The notes below the pieces were generated by a model. That model ran no database searches, was not told the origin of the DNA, and saw nothing but the letters and a program-made list of their open reading frames with translations. A stretch of 64,000 nt of DNA from Streptomyces sp. CCM_MD2014. GTDB taxonomy: Bacteria; Actinomycetota; Actinomycetes; Streptomycetales; Streptomycetaceae. The stretch spans positions 5,642,001-5,706,000 of the forward strand of contig NZ_CP009754.1 of assembly GCF_000772045.1 (NCBI RefSeq), written 5' to 3'. Positions 50,825-58,743 of the stretch are shown in pieces. Within the stretch, counting starts at the first letter, position 1; every line of letters begins with the position of its first letter. The position numbers and the translations under genes were made by a program.

Positions 50825-51052
50825 ATGAAGAAGAGCGCTGCTGTCGTCGCGGGCGCGATCATGGCCCTCGGCATGGCCGCCCCGGCCTTCGCCGACGCCG
50901 GTGCCGAGGGCGCCGCTGTCGGCTCCCCGGGCGTCCTGTCCGGCAACGTCATCCAGGTTCCGGTGAACGTCGACGCCAACGTGTGCGGCAACACCATCAA
51001 CGTCGTTGGTCTGCTGAACCCCGCGTTCGGCAATGTGTGCGTGAACGACTGA
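50825..51052 (+). CDS. chpD: Short chaplin ChpD
   Basis: This 75-residue secreted chaplin has signal peptide MKKSAAVVAGAIMALGMAAP with cleavage after AFA. One chaplin domain follows: GAAVGSPGVLSGNVIQVPVN, VDANVCGNTINVVGLLNPAF, GNVCVND, with the two conserved cysteines. It assembles into the hydrophobic amyloid layer on aerial hyphae. GAAGGG precedes the ATG. The amyloid core GNVIQVPV and the GNTINVVGLLNPAFGN block match S. coelicolor short chaplins. Followed by the long chaplin gene in the same direction. Confidence 0.93.
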   Translation: MKKSAAVVAGAIMALGMAAPAFADAGAEGAAVGSPGVLSGNVIQVPVNVDANVCGNTINVVGLLNPAFGNVCVND

Positions 51053-51081
51053 CGCTGTTCCGCACCGACCGGCTGCGTCAC

Positions 51082-51118
51082 GGCCGGCCTTGGCCAACTC
51101 GTTTGGTTCGGGCCGGCC
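51082..51118 (+). terminator. Possible terminator after chpD
   Basis: GGCCGGCC occurs at 51082-51089 and 51111-51118 with a 21-base loop and a TTTCGCCTTTCT tail. The arms are self-complementary, so pairing within one arm is an alternative. Confidence 0.45.
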
Positions 51119-51142
51119 TTTCGCCTTTCTGCAGCCCGTCCC

Positions 51143-51211
51143 CTCCGGATCTCCGGATCGCTCCGGATCGCTCCGGAACGTTCTCCGACGATCTCTCATC
51201 TCTCATCTCTC
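51143..51211. repeat. Short tandem repeats upstream of chpA
   Basis: CTCCGGAT-type units (51143-51180, period 9-10) are followed by ATCTCTC repeated three times (51191-51211), ending just before the chpA ribosome site. Confidence 0.7.
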
Positions 51212-51231
51212 CGAGCAGGAAGACAACCAGA

Positions 51232-52035
51232 GTGCGACAGACCCTGAGCAGGGGGATGGTCGCGGCTGCCGCCGCGACGGGCATCCTTTCCCTGTGCGGC
51301 AGCCCCGCCCTTGCCGACTCGCATGCGGACGGAGCGGCCACGAACTCACCGGGCGCCGTGTCCGGCAACGCCCTCCAGGCGCCCATCGACGTGCCGGTGA
51401 ACGCCTGCGGCAACACGATCGACGTGATCGCCGCGCTGAACCCCGCCTTCGGCAACGAGTGCGAGAACGCCTCGGACGAGCAGACCGACGGCCACGGCGA
51501 CGGCGGCGGGTACGGCGAGGACACGTCGTCCTCGTCCTCGTCGCCGACCGGGTCCTCCTCCGGATCCCACGCGGACAGCGTGACCGAGGGCTCTCCCGGC
51601 GTGGGCTCCGGCAACAGCACGCAGGTCCCGGTCGACGTGCCGGTCAACCTCTGCGGCAACACCGTCGACGTGATCGCCGCGCTGAACCCGGTCTTCGGCA
51701 ACGAGTGCGAGAACGCCTCGGAGGAACCCCCCGGCTACGGCGAGGAGGAGCCCCCGCCGCCCACCACGCCCCCCGGCTACGGCGAGGAGGAGCCGCCGCC
51801 CCCGACCACGCCTCCCGGGTACGGCGAGGAGGAGCCCCCGCCGCCCACCGACGAGGAGGAGCCCCCGCCCTCCGGCGAGGAGGAGCACCCTCCGACGACT
51901 CCCCAGACGGAGCAGCCGCCCGTCCTGGCCGAGACCGGCAGTGAGGGCACGCTGGGTGCCGCGGCCGCCGGTGCCGTGCTGATCGCGGGCGGGGCGATCC
52001 TGTACCGCCGGGGCCGGGCCGCCGCCGGCCGCTGA
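51232..52035 (+). CDS. chpA: Long, sortase-anchored chaplin ChpA
   Basis: The 267-residue protein has a signal peptide (QTLSRGMVAAAAATGILSLC). Two chaplin domains follow, about 30-75 (HADGAATNSPGAVSGNALQA, CGNTIDVIAALNPAFGNECE) and about 110-165 (HADSVTEGSPGVGSGNSTQV, CGNTVDVIAALNPVFGNECE), joined by a serine-rich linker. A Pro/Glu stalk has a 14-residue unit (PPGYGEEEPPPPTT) in near-triplicate. The C-terminus is sortase signal LAETG, a membrane helix (AAAAGAVLIAGGAILY) and RRGR, for SrtE anchoring. GTG 51232 with AGGAAGA. Confidence 0.93.
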   Translation: MRQTLSRGMVAAAAATGILSLCGSPALADSHADGAATNSPGAVSGNALQAPIDVPVNACGNTIDVIAALNPAFGNECENASDEQTDGHGDGGGYGEDTSSSSSSPTGSSSGSHADSVTEGSPGVGSGNSTQVPVDVPVNLCGNTVDVIAALNPVFGNECENASEEPPGYGEEEPPPPTTPPGYGEEEPPPPTTPPGYGEEEPPPPTDEEEPPPSGEEEHPPTTPQTEQPPVLAETGSEGTLGAAAAGAVLIAGGAILYRRGRAAAGR

Positions 52036-52051
52036 TCCCGCCCCACGCGCC

Positions 52052-52119
52052 CCCGACGCCCCCGGACGGCCCCCGCACGGGCCGCCGGGGGCGTCGGGCC
52101 GTCCGCCCCCGGACGGCCC
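52052..52119. terminator. Two overlapping hairpins between chpA and the ATP-grasp gene
   Basis: Stem 1: CCCGACGCCCCCGG (52052-52065) with CCGGGGGCGTCGGG (52085-52098). Stem 2: GGGCCGTCC (52096-52104) with GGACGGCCC (52111-52119). They share 52096-52098, so only one forms fully at a time. They lie between convergent genes and probably terminate both. Confidence 0.8.
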
Positions 52120-52126
52120 GGGAACG

Positions 52127-53458
52127 TCAGTGGCTGCCCGCCCGGTCCGGGTCCGGGCGGTCGGCGTGACCCTCCTCCGGGCGGTCCGAGGCGCCGGTGC
52201 GGTCCGCGGCCGGTGCGGAGGCCTGGCGTACGACGCGGGCCCGGGCCGGGGCCGCGGCGTCCGGGCGGGCGCCGGCCCGGTGCACCCGGTCCCGCAGCCG
52301 GGCGCTCACGTGCCGGCCCCACAACGCCCACAGGGCCCGGCCCGGCGCCCGGTCGTCCCGGGCGTACCAGGCCAGCTCGCGCCCTCCGCGCCCCTCCCCG
52401 GCCGGACGCAGCGCGCTCAGCGGCGCGTAGTTCTCCACCACGAACGCCCGCCCCGGCCGCGGCGTCCCCTGAGGCAGCGGCCGGTGGGTCAGGTCCAGGT
52501 GCAGGGCCCGTACGACATCCAGTCCCGAGGTGTCGGTGAAGAGGCGGAACTGGGCACCGGGGCGCGGGTTGAAGTCGAGCAGGTGATAGCGGCCGGTCGT
52601 GCCGCAGCGCCGGAAGTCGAGGTCGAGGACGCCCCGGTAGCCCAGTTCGGAGACGACCCGTTCGGAAAGCGCCCGCACCTCGGGGTTCGGCGTCCAGCGG
52701 CCCACCGCCGTCAGGCCGGCGCCGCGCGGCCTGGCCCGTGTCTTGCGGCCGGGCCCGCCCGCCCGGACCGCTCCCGTGCGGTCGGCGTACCCGTGGAAGA
52801 ACCAGTCCCGGTCGGGCCCCGGCGGCAGGAACGCCTGCAGCAGCAGCCGGCTTCCGGCCTCCTCGGCCCGCCCGTACAGCTCCCCGGCCTCCCGTGCCGA
52901 GCGCACCAGCACCGTGCTGCGCAGCCCGCCGCCCGGGGGCACCAGCCAGGGCCGGCTCCACTTCGCCACCACCGGCAGCCCCAGCCGCCACGCCGCACGC
53001 GCCGCCTCCGCCGCGCCGTCCGGGACGACGGTCTCGGGGTGCGGGACACCCAAGGACGCGCACGCGACGGCCAGTTCCGCCTTGTCGGCCACGCGCTCCG
53101 CGAGCCCGGCCGGCTGGTCCGGCAGCAGGAACAGGGGCGCCAGCTCCGCCCGCGCCCGGCCCACGGCCACGGCACACGCGTCGTCCATCGGAATCAGTAC
53201 GGCGGGGCGCGCGATCCGCGCGGCGACGCGGCGCAGGGTCACCGCGATCTCGGCGGGCGACGCACCGGGCGGCGGCGGGGTGTGCAGCTCGCTCAGGTAA
53301 CGGGAGGCGCGGACCGGGCTCCCGGCGCAGTCGGCGACCACGTGCACGTCCACCCCCGCGCGGCCGAGCGAGCGCACGGCACCCAGCGTTCCGTGGTGAA
53401 AGGGATTCCGGTCGGTCCGCAGCACGACGGCGGGGACCCGGGTGTCGAACAGCGACAC
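52127..53458 (-). CDS. ATP-grasp carboxylate-amine ligase-like protein
   Basis: The 443-residue ATP-grasp protein begins VSLFDTRVPAVVLRTDRNPF with a pre-ATP-grasp Rossmann-like part (GRAGVDVHVVADCAGSPVRA). ATP-binding segments are VADKAELAVACASLGVPHPE, LPVVAKWSRPW (Lys), SRLLLQAFLPPGPDRDWFFH and Mg-site YRGVLDLDFRR ... YHLLDFNPRPGAQFRLF. It would ligate a carboxylate to an amine or similar. The arginine/alanine-rich C-terminus is disordered. AAGGAAG precedes GTG 53458. It lies beside surface-polysaccharide genes and may modify cell-envelope material; this is inference. Confidence 0.82.
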   Translation of the reverse strand: MSLFDTRVPAVVLRTDRNPFHHGTLGAVRSLGRAGVDVHVVADCAGSPVRASRYLSELHTPPPPGASPAEIAVTLRRVAARIARPAVLIPMDDACAVAVGRARAELAPLFLLPDQPAGLAERVADKAELAVACASLGVPHPETVVPDGAAEAARAAWRLGLPVVAKWSRPWLVPPGGGLRSTVLVRSAREAGELYGRAEEAGSRLLLQAFLPPGPDRDWFFHGYADRTGAVRAGGPGRKTRARPRGAGLTAVGRWTPNPEVRALSERVVSELGYRGVLDLDFRRCGTTGRYHLLDFNPRPGAQFRLFTDTSGLDVVRALHLDLTHRPLPQGTPRPGRAFVVENYAPLSALRPAGEGRGGRELAWYARDDRAPGRALWALWGRHVSARLRDRVHRAGARPDAAAPARARVVRQASAPAADRTGASDRPEEGHADRPDPDRAGSH

Positions 53459-53625
53459 GGGAGACTTCCTTCGGATTCGGGCTTGTGCGAGCGAGTGCCG
53501 CCGGGGCGGTTCACCGGTGCGGGCGATCGCCGCACTCGAACGCCGTAACGGCGGTGGCGTGATGGCATTTCATATGACTGAGTGTCAGTAAGAGGCGTGA
53601 TTCGGGGCGATCCAAGGAGGCCGGT

Positions 53626-54867
53626 ATGGCCGTACGGCAGTCACGGGCCCGGTCCGGGCGGCGGCCCGCGCACGCCGCGGCGGCGGCGATCGCGGTGGCG
53701 GTGTTCCTGGCCGCGGTCCCCGGCGTCGCCGCCGGCGAACCACCCGCGCCCGGACCCGGGCCCAGTACCGGAGCCAGTACCGAAGCCGGTACCGGAGCCG
53801 GTGCCGAGTCCACCCCCGCCTTCGGCGCATACCTGGACTACGGCCCGCGCGGCGTGGCCCGGATGGCCGCGCTGAGCCACTGGCTGGGCGGCGCCGAACT
53901 GCGCGTCGGCCACACCTACCTGCCCGGCGACCGCTGGAGCAACATCGAGGGAGCCCCCGGTTTCCTCGACGTGTGGGCCGACTGGCGCACCCGCCAGGCC
54001 GACCGGATGCTCGTCCTCAACGTGCCCATGATGGAGCGCAACGAGGAGCACCTCGGCGACGGCGAGGTGCGCCGACTGCTGCGCCAGGGCGCCGCCGGAC
54101 GCTTCGACCACCACTTCCGCGCCCTCGCCGAACGCCTCGTCGCCCTCAAGGTGCCCGACACGGTCCTGGTGCTGGGCTGGGAGATGAACGGCACGACCTA
54201 CTCCCACCGCTGCGGGCCCGACCCCGAGGCCTGGAAGACCTACTGGAACCGCATCGTCACCACCATGCGCGCGGTGCCCGGCCAGAAGTTCCGGTTCGAC
54301 TTCGCGCCGAGCCGCGGCCGGGACGCCGTGCCCTGGACGCGGTGCTACCCGGGGGACGCCACCGTCGACATCATCGGCATGGACTCCTACGACCAGCCGC
54401 GCGGCATGACCTTCGACGAGCAGGTGAAGGAGCCCTACGGCCTCCAGGCGCACGTCGACTTCGCGAAGGCGCACGACAAGCCCATCTCCTACCCGGAGTG
54501 GGGGCTGTTCCGCAACGGCGACAACGCCGCGTACATGCGCGGCATGCTCGCCTGGATGGACGAGCACAAGCCCGTGTACAACACGGTCACCGACTACTGC
54601 CCGCACGGCGTCTGGCAGTGCGACGACAATCCCCGTTCCACCGCCGTCTACCGGTCCGTGCTCTTCGGCCGCACCGACGAGTCCGAGCCGACGGCCCCGA
54701 AGCCCGAGGAACCGGGCACGCCCACCGCACCGCCCGTGCCCCCGGTGCCGTCCACCGCGCCCGAGCCCCCCGCCGACTGCTCGCCGCTGGAGCTGGGCGA
54801 CTGGGTGGAGTACTGGCTCGGCGGGAAGCTGTGCATGCGCCTGGACTGGTACTCGCGCAACGAGTAG
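53626..54867 (+). CDS. Secreted GH26-like glycoside hydrolase
   Basis: The 413-residue secreted enzyme has signal peptide AHAAAAAIAVAVFLAAVPGV and a short Gly/Thr/Ala linker (STGASTEAGTGAGAE). The catalytic TIM barrel of GH26 type has acid/base Glu in VLVLGWEMNGTTYSHRCGPD (about 183) and nucleophile Glu in ISYPEWGLFRNGDN (about 286), with DIIGMDSYDQ between. The proline-rich C-terminal stalk (EEPGTPTAPPVPPVP) leads to a short cysteine-containing end (WLGGKLCMRLDWYS). AAGGAGG precedes the ATG. It probably cleaves a beta-glycan, perhaps the polysaccharide made by the neighbouring operon. Confidence 0.85.
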   Translation: MAVRQSRARSGRRPAHAAAAAIAVAVFLAAVPGVAAGEPPAPGPGPSTGASTEAGTGAGAESTPAFGAYLDYGPRGVARMAALSHWLGGAELRVGHTYLPGDRWSNIEGAPGFLDVWADWRTRQADRMLVLNVPMMERNEEHLGDGEVRRLLRQGAAGRFDHHFRALAERLVALKVPDTVLVLGWEMNGTTYSHRCGPDPEAWKTYWNRIVTTMRAVPGQKFRFDFAPSRGRDAVPWTRCYPGDATVDIIGMDSYDQPRGMTFDEQVKEPYGLQAHVDFAKAHDKPISYPEWGLFRNGDNAAYMRGMLAWMDEHKPVYNTVTDYCPHGVWQCDDNPRSTAVYRSVLFGRTDESEPTAPKPEEPGTPTAPPVPPVPSTAPEPPADCSPLELGDWVEYWLGGKLCMRLDWYSRNE

Positions 54868-54898
54868 CGGCGCGCGGCGGGGGCGGTCCCGGGGCCGG

Positions 54899-56050
54899 TC
54901 AGGTGGTTCCGTCACCGCCGGCCCCCCTCCGCTCCGCTCTTCGCCGCAGCAGCTCCTTGCCCCGCCGCCGCGCGGCCGCGTCGCACAGCGCCGCCGCCAG
55001 CAGCGGGGCGGTGCGGCGGCGGGCCAGCAGCAGCCGCTGGTTCGGCACCGGTGCCGGGCGCCAGCGGTGTTTGTACGGCTCGTCGCCCCGCAGCAGGCTC
55101 AGCGTGGAGCGCCCCGGCGCGCGGGCGTACCCGGCGCACGCGTCCAGCAGCATCACCGCCACGTCCGCCTTCGCCTCCCGCAGCCGGGGATGCGCGCCGT
55201 ACAGATAGCCGCCGGCCAGCCGGCGCGACAGCAGCGTCACGTCCACGGCCACCACCTCGTCGGCCATGCGGAACTCGGTGACCACCGCGTCCCCGGACCG
55301 CACCATCGGCCCCACCGCCCGCACCAGGTGCTCGCGGAAGCGGGGGCGCAGGTGCTCCCCGGTGACCTTCCGCCCCCGCCACTGCAGCCGGTGCAGTTCG
55401 AGCAGGCGCCGCACCGCCGCGTCCGCCTCGTCGGGCAGCACGGGCCGGCTCTTGACGCCGAGCGCGTCCAGCCGGCGCAGCTGGGCGCGGACCCGCTGCC
55501 TGGCCTTGGCCGAGGGCAGCCGGGCGGCCAGCTCGTCCAGCGGGAGGGCGGGCAGTTCCAGGCAGAGCGAGTCGGCCAGCCGGCGCCGGGGCCCGTGCCA
55601 GCACGCGTAGAGCCGTTCGGCGGCGGCGCCCGGCCGTACCTCGCGCAGGTCGACCAGCGCGGTGCGGGACGCCGCCGCGAGGCCCGCGGCGAGGGCGGCC
55701 ACAGCGTCCGGGCCGCGTTCGTCGTCCAGCAGGACGTCCCCGTAGTCCGAGATCGCCCCGCCCAGCGGCACCAGCGCGGGCACCGGGCGCCGTACGAGCA
55801 TCAGCGGCGCGGCGGCGACCGGTTCGCCGCCCTCGCGGGCCAGCACCACCCGCAGCCGGCCGGGCGAGCCGTACGAACACCACCAGGAGCGCAGCCAGGC
55901 ATGGCTCTGGAACGGGGTGGCGGTGGCGCACCGGCCGTACAGCCGCCCCCACTCCGGGGCCAGCTCGGCGAAGGCGGTCTCGTCGGTGACCAGTTCGATC
56001 GTGTGGCCGGGCGGGAGTGCGCGCGGCCGCGGCGGTCCCGGGTACGTCAC
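54899..56050 (-). CDS. CelD/BcsL-like GNAT acyltransferase of the exopolysaccharide operon
   Basis: The 383-residue protein of the BioF2-like/FemAB acyltransferase fold (CelD group) has TPFQSHAWLRSWWCSYG (about 46-62), GGAISDYGDVLLD, RVRAQLRRLDALGVK, RRLLELHRLQWRGRKVTGEH, TEFRMADEVVAVDVTLLSRR and DEPYKHRWRP. Related proteins act in cellulose or exopolysaccharide modification. GTG 56050 overlaps the Wzz-like gene stop (GTGA) and is preferred over the arginine-rich upstream frame. It is the last gene of the minus-strand EPS operon. Acyl donor and target unknown. Confidence 0.82.
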   Translation of the reverse strand: MTYPGPPRPRALPPGHTIELVTDETAFAELAPEWGRLYGRCATATPFQSHAWLRSWWCSYGSPGRLRVVLAREGGEPVAAAPLMLVRRPVPALVPLGGAISDYGDVLLDDERGPDAVAALAAGLAAASRTALVDLREVRPGAAAERLYACWHGPRRRLADSLCLELPALPLDELAARLPSAKARQRVRAQLRRLDALGVKSRPVLPDEADAAVRRLLELHRLQWRGRKVTGEHLRPRFREHLVRAVGPMVRSGDAVVTEFRMADEVVAVDVTLLSRRLAGGYLYGAHPRLREAKADVAVMLLDACAGYARAPGRSTLSLLRGDEPYKHRWRPAPVPNQRLLLARRRTAPLLAAALCDAAARRRGKELLRRRAERRGAGGDGTT

Positions 56051-56778
56051 AGCTGTCCGCGTCCGTCGGCCGCCGACGCCGGTCCGGGCACGGCAGCCGC
56101 CGTGCGGCCGGGCTCCCGGCCGGCGCGGCGCGGCCGGACCAGCAGGGCGAGGCCGCCCAGCAGCCCGCCCGCGCTCGCGCCCACCAGGCCGGTCACCGCG
56201 GCGGACGGCGAGGACGGCTCGGTGGGCTCGGTGGCCCGGGCGAACTGCCGCAGCTCCACGCGGGTGTCGTCGGCGGAGGCGTCCGCGTGCCGGGTCAGGG
56301 CGCGGGCGACCGCGTTGGCCATGTCGGCGGCCTCCTCCGGGTCGGCGGAGGTGGCCGTCACCGACACCATCGGCGCGTCCGGCGAGGTCGCGGTGCGGAC
56401 ACTCCGCTCCAGGGTCGCCACCGGCACGTCGGCCCACATCTGCGCGTCCCCGAGTACCGCGAGCTGGGTGGCGACCCGGCCGTAGGCCTGCGCGAAGCCC
56501 AGCGCGGACGCGGGGTCGGACTCGTCGGCGGCCACGGCGACGACGTAACTCGTCGCCGTGTACTGCGGGGTGGCGAGCAGGCCGTACCCGGCGCCGATCA
56601 CCCCGCCGACGAGGACGCCCGCCGCGAGCGGGGACCAGGGCGGCAGGGAGCGCAGGCGGCGCAGGGAGCCGTCCAGGGCGCGGCGCAGGGCGGCCCGGGC
56701 GCGGGCGCGGCGGGCGGGTGCGGCGGGCCCGGGGTCCGTCGCGGGCTCGGCCGGGGACTGGGTGAGGGGCTCGGTCAT
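56047..56778 (-). CDS. Wzz-like chain-length/polysaccharide co-polymerase
   Basis: The 243-residue protein has an N-terminal membrane helix WSPLAAGVLVGGVIGAGYGL (about 49-68), an extracytoplasmic segment (VVAVAADESDPASALGFAQA, VATLERSVRTATSPDAPMVS, SADPEEAADMANAVARALTR) and a second helix TGLVGASAGGLLGGLALLVR near 205-224. Topology and ADPEEAADMANAVA match the Wzz domain. There is no fused tyrosine kinase. It sets polymer length with the Wzy-like protein encoded upstream. It overlaps both neighbours by four bases. Confidence 0.82.
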   Translation of the reverse strand: MTEPLTQSPAEPATDPGPAAPARRARARAALRRALDGSLRRLRSLPPWSPLAAGVLVGGVIGAGYGLLATPQYTATSYVVAVAADESDPASALGFAQAYGRVATQLAVLGDAQMWADVPVATLERSVRTATSPDAPMVSVTATSADPEEAADMANAVARALTRHADASADDTRVELRQFARATEPTEPSSPSAAVTGLVGASAGGLLGGLALLVRPRRAGREPGRTAAAVPGPASAADGRGQL

Positions 56779-57950
56779 GCGGAACTGACTCCCTGGGGTG
56801 CCGGGGACGGGGGCAGCGGTTGCGTGAGGGTGGCCGCGTAGACGTCCATCAGCCGGGCGGCGCTGCGGGTGACGCAGTAGTGGCGGGCCGCGTCGGGCGC
56901 GGTGCGCGAGCCGGGGACCGGGCCGCCGGACGCGCGGGTCTCGGCGAGGGCCCGGGCGAACTCCCCGGCGCCGCCGCCGACCCGCCGTGCCGTGGGCGCG
57001 GACCCGGGCGGCAGGTCCTCGATCGCCGGGCAGGAGGCGTACAGCACCGGCAGCCCGGACGCGAGCCCCTCCACGGCGGCCAGGCCGAAGGCCTCCTCCG
57101 GCGACGGCGACGCGAGGACGTCCATCGCGGCGGCGAGCGCGGGCAGGTCGGGGCCGGGGGAGCCGTCGGGGTGGTAGGGGCGTTCGCCGGTGAGCAGGAC
57201 GCGGTCGGCGACGCCGGCCTCGCGTGCGGTGCGCCGCAGCAGGTGCTCCTCGGGGCCGCCGCCGACCAGCAGCAGCCAGCAGTCCGGCGGCAGCAGGGCC
57301 AGGGCGCGGATCAGCACGTCGAACCGCTTGGCCGCGGTCAGCCGTCCGACGCCGCCGACGACGTACGCGCCCTCGGGCAGGCCGAGGCGGCGCCGGGTGC
57401 GCAGCCGCTGGACCGGGTCGAAACGGAAACGGTCCAGGTCGATGCCGTTGGGGACGACCTCGATGCGGGGCGCGGGCACGCCCCAGCGGCGCAGCCGGTC
57501 GGCGACGGTGGGGGAGACGGCCACCGTGGCACTGCCGAGGCGCTCCCCGGCCAGGTACAGGGCGCGGACGGCCGGGGTGAGCGGGCGGCCCTCCATCTGG
57601 GAGTCGCCGAGGGAGTGTTCGGTGGCGACGACCGCGCGGACCCCGGCGAGACGGGCGGCGAGGCGGCCGTAGAGGCAGGCGCGGTAGAGGTGGGTGTGCA
57701 CGAGGTCGTAGCCGCCGGTGCGGATGAGACGGGCCAGGCGCGGCAGCGCGGCCAGGTCGCGGTTGCCGGTCATGCCGAGGTGGACGACGTTGACGCCGTC
57801 GGCCAGCAGGCCCTCGGCGACCGGTCCGGGGTTGGTGAGCGTCACGACGTCGCAGTCGAGGGGCAGGTGCCGCAGCAGCAGCCGCAGTTGCTGCTCGGCG
57901 CCGCCGACACCGAGGCCGGTGATGATGTGCAGGGCCTTCACGTCCGTCAC
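56775..57950 (-). CDS. Glycosyltransferase family 4
   Basis: The 391-residue GT-B glycosyltransferase has an acceptor domain ALHIITGLGVGGAEQQLRLL (about 5-24) and YDLVHTHLYRACLYGRLAAR, and a donor domain with VVPNGIDLDRF, GGVGRLTAAKRFDVLIRALA, LLLVGGGPEE and SPSPEEAFGLAAVEGLASGL (the E-x7-E motif). Cytoplasmic, nucleotide-sugar dependent, in exopolysaccharide repeat-unit assembly. GTG 57950 is one base after the deacetylase stop; GTG at 57941 with GAGG upstream is an alternative. It overlaps the Wzz-like gene. Confidence 0.92.
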   Translation of the reverse strand: MTDVKALHIITGLGVGGAEQQLRLLLRHLPLDCDVVTLTNPGPVAEGLLADGVNVVHLGMTGNRDLAALPRLARLIRTGGYDLVHTHLYRACLYGRLAARLAGVRAVVATEHSLGDSQMEGRPLTPAVRALYLAGERLGSATVAVSPTVADRLRRWGVPAPRIEVVPNGIDLDRFRFDPVQRLRTRRRLGLPEGAYVVGGVGRLTAAKRFDVLIRALALLPPDCWLLLVGGGPEEHLLRRTAREAGVADRVLLTGERPYHPDGSPGPDLPALAAAMDVLASPSPEEAFGLAAVEGLASGLPVLYASCPAIEDLPPGSAPTARRVGGGAGEFARALAETRASGGPVPGSRTAPDAARHYCVTRSAARLMDVYAATLTQPLPPSPAPQGVSSA

Positions 57951-57951
57951 C

Positions 57952-58743
57952 TCACACCCCCGCCGCGGCCCGGCGGCGCAGGCGGTGCAGCCGGGTTTTG
58001 AGGAGCAGCCGTACGGGGGTGTCGCGCTGGCCCACGTGCACGCGGGGCAGCGCGTACGGGCCGGTCAGCGGGCCCGGGTCGATGGCGCAGGCGTAGCCGT
58101 ACCCGGCGGCGCGCACGGCCTCGGCGGCGCGGGCGTCGACCGTGCCGTACGGGTAGCAGAAGCCGGTGACCTCGGTGCCGGTCAACTCGGCGAGCAGGGC
58201 CCTGCTCCCGGCGGTCTCGGCGGCCAGCGCGGTGTCGTCCGCCGTGGTGAGGTCGACGTGGGTGAGACCGTGCGAGCCGATCTCGACGCCCTCGGCGGCG
58301 GCGCGGCGGATGCCGTCGGCGGTCAGCAGCGGCTTGCGCGGGCCCAGCGGATCCCAGGCGTTGTCGCCGCCGAGCCGCCCCGGCAGTACGAAGAGGGTCG
58401 CCCCGCAGCCCCAGCGGCGCAGGCACGGCAGCGCGTGCTCGACGAAGTCGGCGTACCCGTCGTCGAACGTCAGCCCCACCAGGTCCCCGCCGCCGCCCCG
58501 GGCCCGGGCGGCCAGCAGTTCGGCGACCGGCACACCGCGCAGCCCGCGCCGCCGCAGCCAGCCCAGCTGCGCGTCCAGCCGGCCCGGCGTGACGGTGATG
58601 CGGTACGGGTCGTCCGAGCAGTCGCCGACCGAGTGGTACATCGCGATCCAGGGGACGGAGGCGGGGCGGGCGTCAGCGGTCGGTGCGGGAGCCGCGGACG
58701 TCGCGAAAGCCGCGGAAGGGGAACCGGGAGCGGGAACGGCCAT
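57952..58743 (-). CDS. Polysaccharide deacetylase (CE4)
   Basis: The 263-residue NodB-fold enzyme has motif 1 GLTFDDGYADFVEHALPCLR (about 88; DD catalytic base and metal Asp), motif 2 EIGSHGLTHVDLTTADDTAL (HxxxH) and motif 3 GFCYPYGTVDARAAEAVRAA. WIAMYHSVGD near residue 32 is the usual upstream landmark. The first 28 residues are Ala/Pro-rich with no clear signal peptide, so the cellular side is uncertain. It probably removes N-acetyl groups from polymer sugars. It overlaps the 3' end of the flippase gene by 71 bases. Confidence 0.9.
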   Translation of the reverse strand: MAVPAPGSPSAAFATSAAPAPTADARPASVPWIAMYHSVGDCSDDPYRITVTPGRLDAQLGWLRRRGLRGVPVAELLAARARGGGGDLVGLTFDDGYADFVEHALPCLRRWGCGATLFVLPGRLGGDNAWDPLGPRKPLLTADGIRRAAAEGVEIGSHGLTHVDLTTADDTALAAETAGSRALLAELTGTEVTGFCYPYGTVDARAAEAVRAAGYGYACAIDPGPLTGPYALPRVHVGQRDTPVRLLLKTRLHRLRRRAAAGV

